From Nostoc favosum CHAB5714 (lineage in GTDB: Bacteria; Cyanobacteriota; Cyanobacteriia; Cyanobacteriales; Nostocaceae): 64,000 bases of DNA. Below, one piece after another: positions 61,628 through 64,000 of the stretch (position 1 is the first letter of the stretch; the number at the start of each line of letters is the position of its first letter). A program made the position numbers and the translations under genes. The notes under the pieces were generated by a model. The model saw nothing but the letters and a program-made list of their open reading frames with translations. It did no database searches and was not told the origin of the DNA. The DNA lies in the NCBI RefSeq assembly GCF_020829495.1, contig NZ_JAIVFQ010000008.1, positions 1-64,000 of the forward strand, written 5' to 3'.

Positions 61628-61831
61628 ATGGCAACTCGTTATTCCAGAGATTTGCCACTATTTCCAACAGAATGGAATAGCAAATATCGCAATGAAATTC
61701 TGTTTGGCTAGACTCCTCAAGCCGAAATTCGGAACGGTCATTTTGCAATGATTGGCTTTTTTGCCTATTTATTTTGGGATTTAGCAGACTAGAGCGTTGT
61801 TCGTGGCGTTTTGCGCTTAGTTAGCTACTAG
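61628..61831 (+). pseudogene. High-light-inducible protein, dead copy
   Basis: Reads MATRYSRDLPLFPTEWNSKY RNEILFG, stop, then TPQAEIRNGHFAMIGFFAYL and, after FWDLAD, a second stop before SVVRGVLRLVSY. The two TAG codons sit where the intact copies have Trp or Phe and Gly. The frame is otherwise intact, so decay is recent. It lies first in a row of four. Confidence 0.92.
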
Positions 61832-61874
61832 AACATTAAACACTTGAAACATTACTAGATATCGGAGAAAAAAA

Positions 61875-62087
61875 ATGGCAACTCAAGAAACTCGTCCTTC
61901 TACAGATTTACCACCTGTTGCAGCAGAATACAACGGCATAGATCGCAATGCATTTCTGTTTGGCTTCACTCCCCAAGCCGAAATTTGGAATGGTCGCTTG
62001 GCAGCAATTGGTTTTCTAGCTTATTTATTGTGGGATTTAGCAGGCTATAGCGTTGTTCGTGACGTTTTACGCATAGTTGGCTACTAG
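61875..62087 (+). CDS. High-light-inducible protein (HLIP/SCP), tandem copy 1
   Basis: 70 residues: MATQETRPSTDLPPVAAEYN then a single membrane helix AEIWNGRLAAIGFLAYLLWD carrying ExxNGR, the chlorophyll-binding motif. HLIPs protect photosystem II and help chlorophyll recycling under stress. RBS GGAGAAAAAA precedes the ATG. This copy differs from the next in a few residues (AAEYNGIDRNAFLFGF). Confidence 0.95.
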   Translation: MATQETRPSTDLPPVAAEYNGIDRNAFLFGFTPQAEIWNGRLAAIGFLAYLLWDLAGYSVVRDVLRIVGY

Positions 62088-62128
62088 AGATTAAACACCG
62101 GAAACATTACTAGATATCGGAGAAAAAA

Positions 62129-62341
62129 ATGGCAACTCAAGGAACTCGTCCATCTACAGATTTACCACCTGTTGCAACAGAATACAATGGGCGCGATCGC
62201 AATGAATTTCTGTTTGGCTGGACACCTCAAGCCGAAATTTGGAATGGTCGCTTGGCAGCAATTGGTTTTCTAGCTTATTTATTGTGGGATTTAGCAGGCT
62301 ATAGCGTTGTTCGTGACGTTTTACGCATAGTTGGCTACTAG
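62129..62341 (+). CDS. High-light-inducible protein, tandem copy 2
   Basis: 70 residues with the same helix AEIWNGRLAAIGFLAYLLWD. The start lies 254 bp after copy 1, and the intergenic stretch is repeated as well (ACATTACTAGATATCGGAGA). The C-terminus LAGYSVVRDVLRIVGY equals copy 1, while the middle (TEYNGRDRNEFLFGW) equals copy 3. Confidence 0.95.
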   Translation: MATQGTRPSTDLPPVATEYNGRDRNEFLFGWTPQAEIWNGRLAAIGFLAYLLWDLAGYSVVRDVLRIVGY

Positions 62342-62382
62342 AGATTAAACACCGGAAACATTACTAGATATCGGAGAAAAAA

Positions 62383-62595
62383 ATGGCAACTCAAGGAACT
62401 CGTCCATCTACAGATTTACCACCTGTTGCAACAGAATACAATGGGCGCGATCGCAATGAATTTCTGTTTGGCTGGACACCTCAAGCCGAAATCTGGAATG
62501 GTCGCTTGGCAGCAATTGGTTTTCTAGCCTATTTACTTTGGGATTTGTCTGGTTATAGCGTCTTAAGGGACGTACTACACCTAATTGGATATTAG
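62383..62595 (+). CDS. High-light-inducible protein, tandem copy 3
   Basis: 70 residues, 254 bp after copy 2 and identical to it over the first ~55 residues. The end differs: LSGYSVLRDVLHLIGY. The chlorophyll-binding helix is intact. It ends the array. The identical first parts suggest recent unequal crossover or gene conversion. Confidence 0.95.
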   Translation: MATQGTRPSTDLPPVATEYNGRDRNEFLFGWTPQAEIWNGRLAAIGFLAYLLWDLSGYSVLRDVLHLIGY

Positions 62596-62659
62596 CAATA
62601 GCTCAGGATTGATAAGTAATATCATGTTCGCATAATTAGTTATGATTCCCACAGTCATT

Positions 62660-62735
62660 CCACCCCACCCCGCCAAAGCTACGCTTTGTCTCCCCTCCCG
62701 AAGAGCGGGGAGGGGATTAAGGGGTGGGGTTCTTC
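62660..62735. repeat. GC-rich hairpin repeat (GCCAAAGCTACGC type)
   Basis: CCCCACCCCGCCAAAGCTAC with CCCCTCCCGAAGAGCGGGG, the same interior as the element at 44266 without its ends. Confidence 0.75.
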
Positions 62736-62859
62736 AGGTTTAATAAGGAATCAAGCGGACATGATATAATTGGGTATAAATAAACATAATACCCATAAAC
62801 CCGGCTTCTCACCAAAAGTCGGGAACTTATCTCCTGAGCATTTTATATTTAATTAGGTT

Positions 62860-63219
62860 TATAGCGGTTCTCGTTTACGTGAGGTACACCCGTAGGGGCA
62901 AGGCGCAATGCCCATTGGTGTCAACTTAAGCTAAAACGCTTATCCCACAGGCGTTTTACCCCACACGCTATCCGGCTCCACGCAGGTGAACCCCAAGACC
63001 GCACTGGCTCCCCTTAATCCCCTCCCCGTGAACGGGGAGGGGAGATTTTGTCGCTAGACAAAAGCGGGGTGGGGTTGCGAGGGCATAATTAGTAATTGAG
63101 TAGGCTTGATATAACGTCATTGCAAGGGTTTCACGTTAAGTTGACACCAATGGGCATTGCGCCTTGCCCCTACACCTCGTTATGTAATGTTGTACCGCAT
63201 CTGAATGGGAACCGCTATA
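62860..63219. mobile_element. Large inverted-repeat element, about 360 bp
   Basis: Outer ends TATAGCGGTTCTC and GGGAACCGCTATA. Long imperfect arms follow, including GGGGCAAGGCGCAATGCCCA and TTGGTGTCAACTTAA on the left and their complements at about 63132-63175 on the right. The centre holds GTTTTACCCCACACGC and a GGGGAGGGG hairpin. No gene is inside. No target duplication is visible. Confidence 0.82.
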
Positions 63220-63220
63220 T

Positions 63221-64000
63221 CTAAAGCAAAAAGCGAACTAATACGTACAAAGCCGAACCTACCAGTTGCAATATCATCACTGGAATACCGTAGTGTAGAA
63301 AAGTTTTAAATGATATACGGCGTCCATGTTGCTCAGAAATCCCGGCGGCTACAATGTTAGATGATGCTCCTACTAGTGTGCCATTACCTCCCAAAGTTGC
63401 ACCAAACATCATTGCATAAAACAATGGTAATACTTCTGGCGGAAACTGTCCTTGAAAGTCTTGTGCTAAAACTTCTGCGGGTGCTAATCCGACAGTAACA
63501 ATGTATTGTTTGAGTAAGGGCACCATCCCCACCACTAAAGGAATATTAGGCACTACGCTGGATAATATCCCCACAGAAAATAATAAAACTAGGGAACCCA
63601 AGATAATATTTTTTCCTAAAATTGCTGCCAATACTCCTGATAAACCATTAATTACGCCTGTTTTTTCTAGTCCTCCAATTAGCACAAAAATACTCATAAA
63701 AAATATTAATGTACTCCAGTCTACATCCCGCAAAATGTTGTTAACTGAATCTATTTTGCTGTGGTGAGATAAAAGCAAAGCTAAAGCTGCTCCTAACAAA
63801 GCTGCGGCAGCAGGCGAGATCGGAACTGGTAAAGATTCTCCGATAACAAAAAATAGCAGGACGAAAAATACAATAACTGCACCAACGCTTAAAGCTCGTG
63901 GATGATTGATTTGTGGATGTGGCAGTTCTTCAAGATTATCTAACTGTGTATTCCAAATTTTACGGAATAAAAATGGTAATGTTGCAATCACTATGACAAT
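63221..64000 (-). CDS. SLC13/ArsB-NhaD superfamily anion permease, 5' part missing
   Basis: The visible 260 residues are the C-terminal half of a permease; the frame is open to the window edge. About seven hydrophobic segments: GAVIVFFVLLFFVIGESLPV, AAAALLGAALALLLS, STLIFFMSIFVLIGGL, IILGSLVLLFSVGILSSVVP and MMFGATLGGNGTLVGASSN, then a last helix VMILQLVGSALYVLVRFLL. The helix-loop VPNIPLVVGMVPLL and GNGTLVGASSNIV are the paired half-sites of this superfamily. Substrate (sodium/proton, arsenite or dicarboxylate) cannot be decided from this half. Confidence 0.85.
   Translation of the reverse strand: MVIVIATLPFLFRKIWNTQLDNLEELPHPQINHPRALSVGAVIVFFVLLFFVIGESLPVPISPAAAALLGAALALLLSHHSKIDSVNNILRDVDWSTLIFFMSIFVLIGGLEKTGVINGLSGVLAAILGKNIILGSLVLLFSVGILSSVVPNIPLVVGMVPLLKQYIVTVGLAPAEVLAQDFQGQFPPEVLPLFYAMMFGATLGGNGTLVGASSNIVAAGISEQHGRRISFKTFLHYGIPVMILQLVGSALYVLVRFLL

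Noticed and set aside
1..64000. tRNA or rRNA genes
   Set aside because: No cloverleaf with a TTCGAATC-type T-loop or rRNA-like stretch was recognised by eye; a covariance-model scan would be decisive.

Overview
The window is chromosomal DNA from a filamentous, probably heterocyst-forming cyanobacterium close to Nostoc. The evidence is the psbA (photosystem II D1) end at the left edge, a ferrochelatase with a chlorophyll-binding tail, tandem high-light-inducible proteins, a DevBCA-type exporter, very frequent copies of the octamer GCGATCGC, heptanucleotide tandem repeats in spacers, and many small palindromic dispersed repeats. No rRNA, tRNA, phage or CRISPR array was recognised.

Layout. 0-9.5 kb is mostly housekeeping: psbA end, aroC, a CPBP-protease pseudogene split by two nested miniature elements, a DUF3288 gene, clpC, an AI-2E-type permease, a fused pyrF-pyrE and a cytochrome b-like protein. 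10-21 kb is a decaying accessory region: a PAS histidine kinase lacking its phosphoacceptor His, remnants of parDE, hicA and an NB-ARC (STAND) protein, two vapBC-like cassettes of which one has lost its toxin, a PD-(D/E)XK exonuclease, an XPB helicase-Bax1 nuclease pair and a class III cyclase remnant split by a miniature element. 21-31 kb has a hybrid histidine kinase, a candidate double-glycine-leader peptide, a TPR protein and a devBCA operon facing a tetR gene across an inverted-repeat operator. 31-43 kb carries an infC paralogue with an apparent AUC start, a DEAD-box helicase, dnaG, a cell-wall hydrolase with a degenerate amidase domain, a fused BsuBI/PstI-type methylase-endonuclease and comM. 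43-53 kb has a DUF4394 secreted protein, repeat-rich spacers, a PD-(D/E)XK protein, a cyanobacterial halorhodopsin-like anion pump, BrkB/YihY, DUF421, purB, DUF4126 and hemH. 53-64 kb has a methyltransferase, four tandem DUF29 genes, a ParE-type toxin pair, a dienelactone hydrolase, a 1039-residue membrane protein with seven repeats, a four-copy HLIP array (one dead) and the end of an anion permease.

The strongest themes are repeat-driven. At least three miniature inverted-repeat families are backed by target-site duplications of 5, about 10 and 12 bp. In two cases removing the element on paper rejoins a reading frame. Small dispersed repeats and palindromes also sit inside coding genes in frame (two kinases, a restriction-modification gene, dnaG, the XPB helicase). 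Three arrays have periods of 21, 21 and 84 bp, and a fourth is about 63 bp. The most biologically striking single gene is the rhodopsin with T74-S78-D85, the motif of cyanobacterial chloride pumps. All family assignments come from reading the translated sequence; no database search was run.
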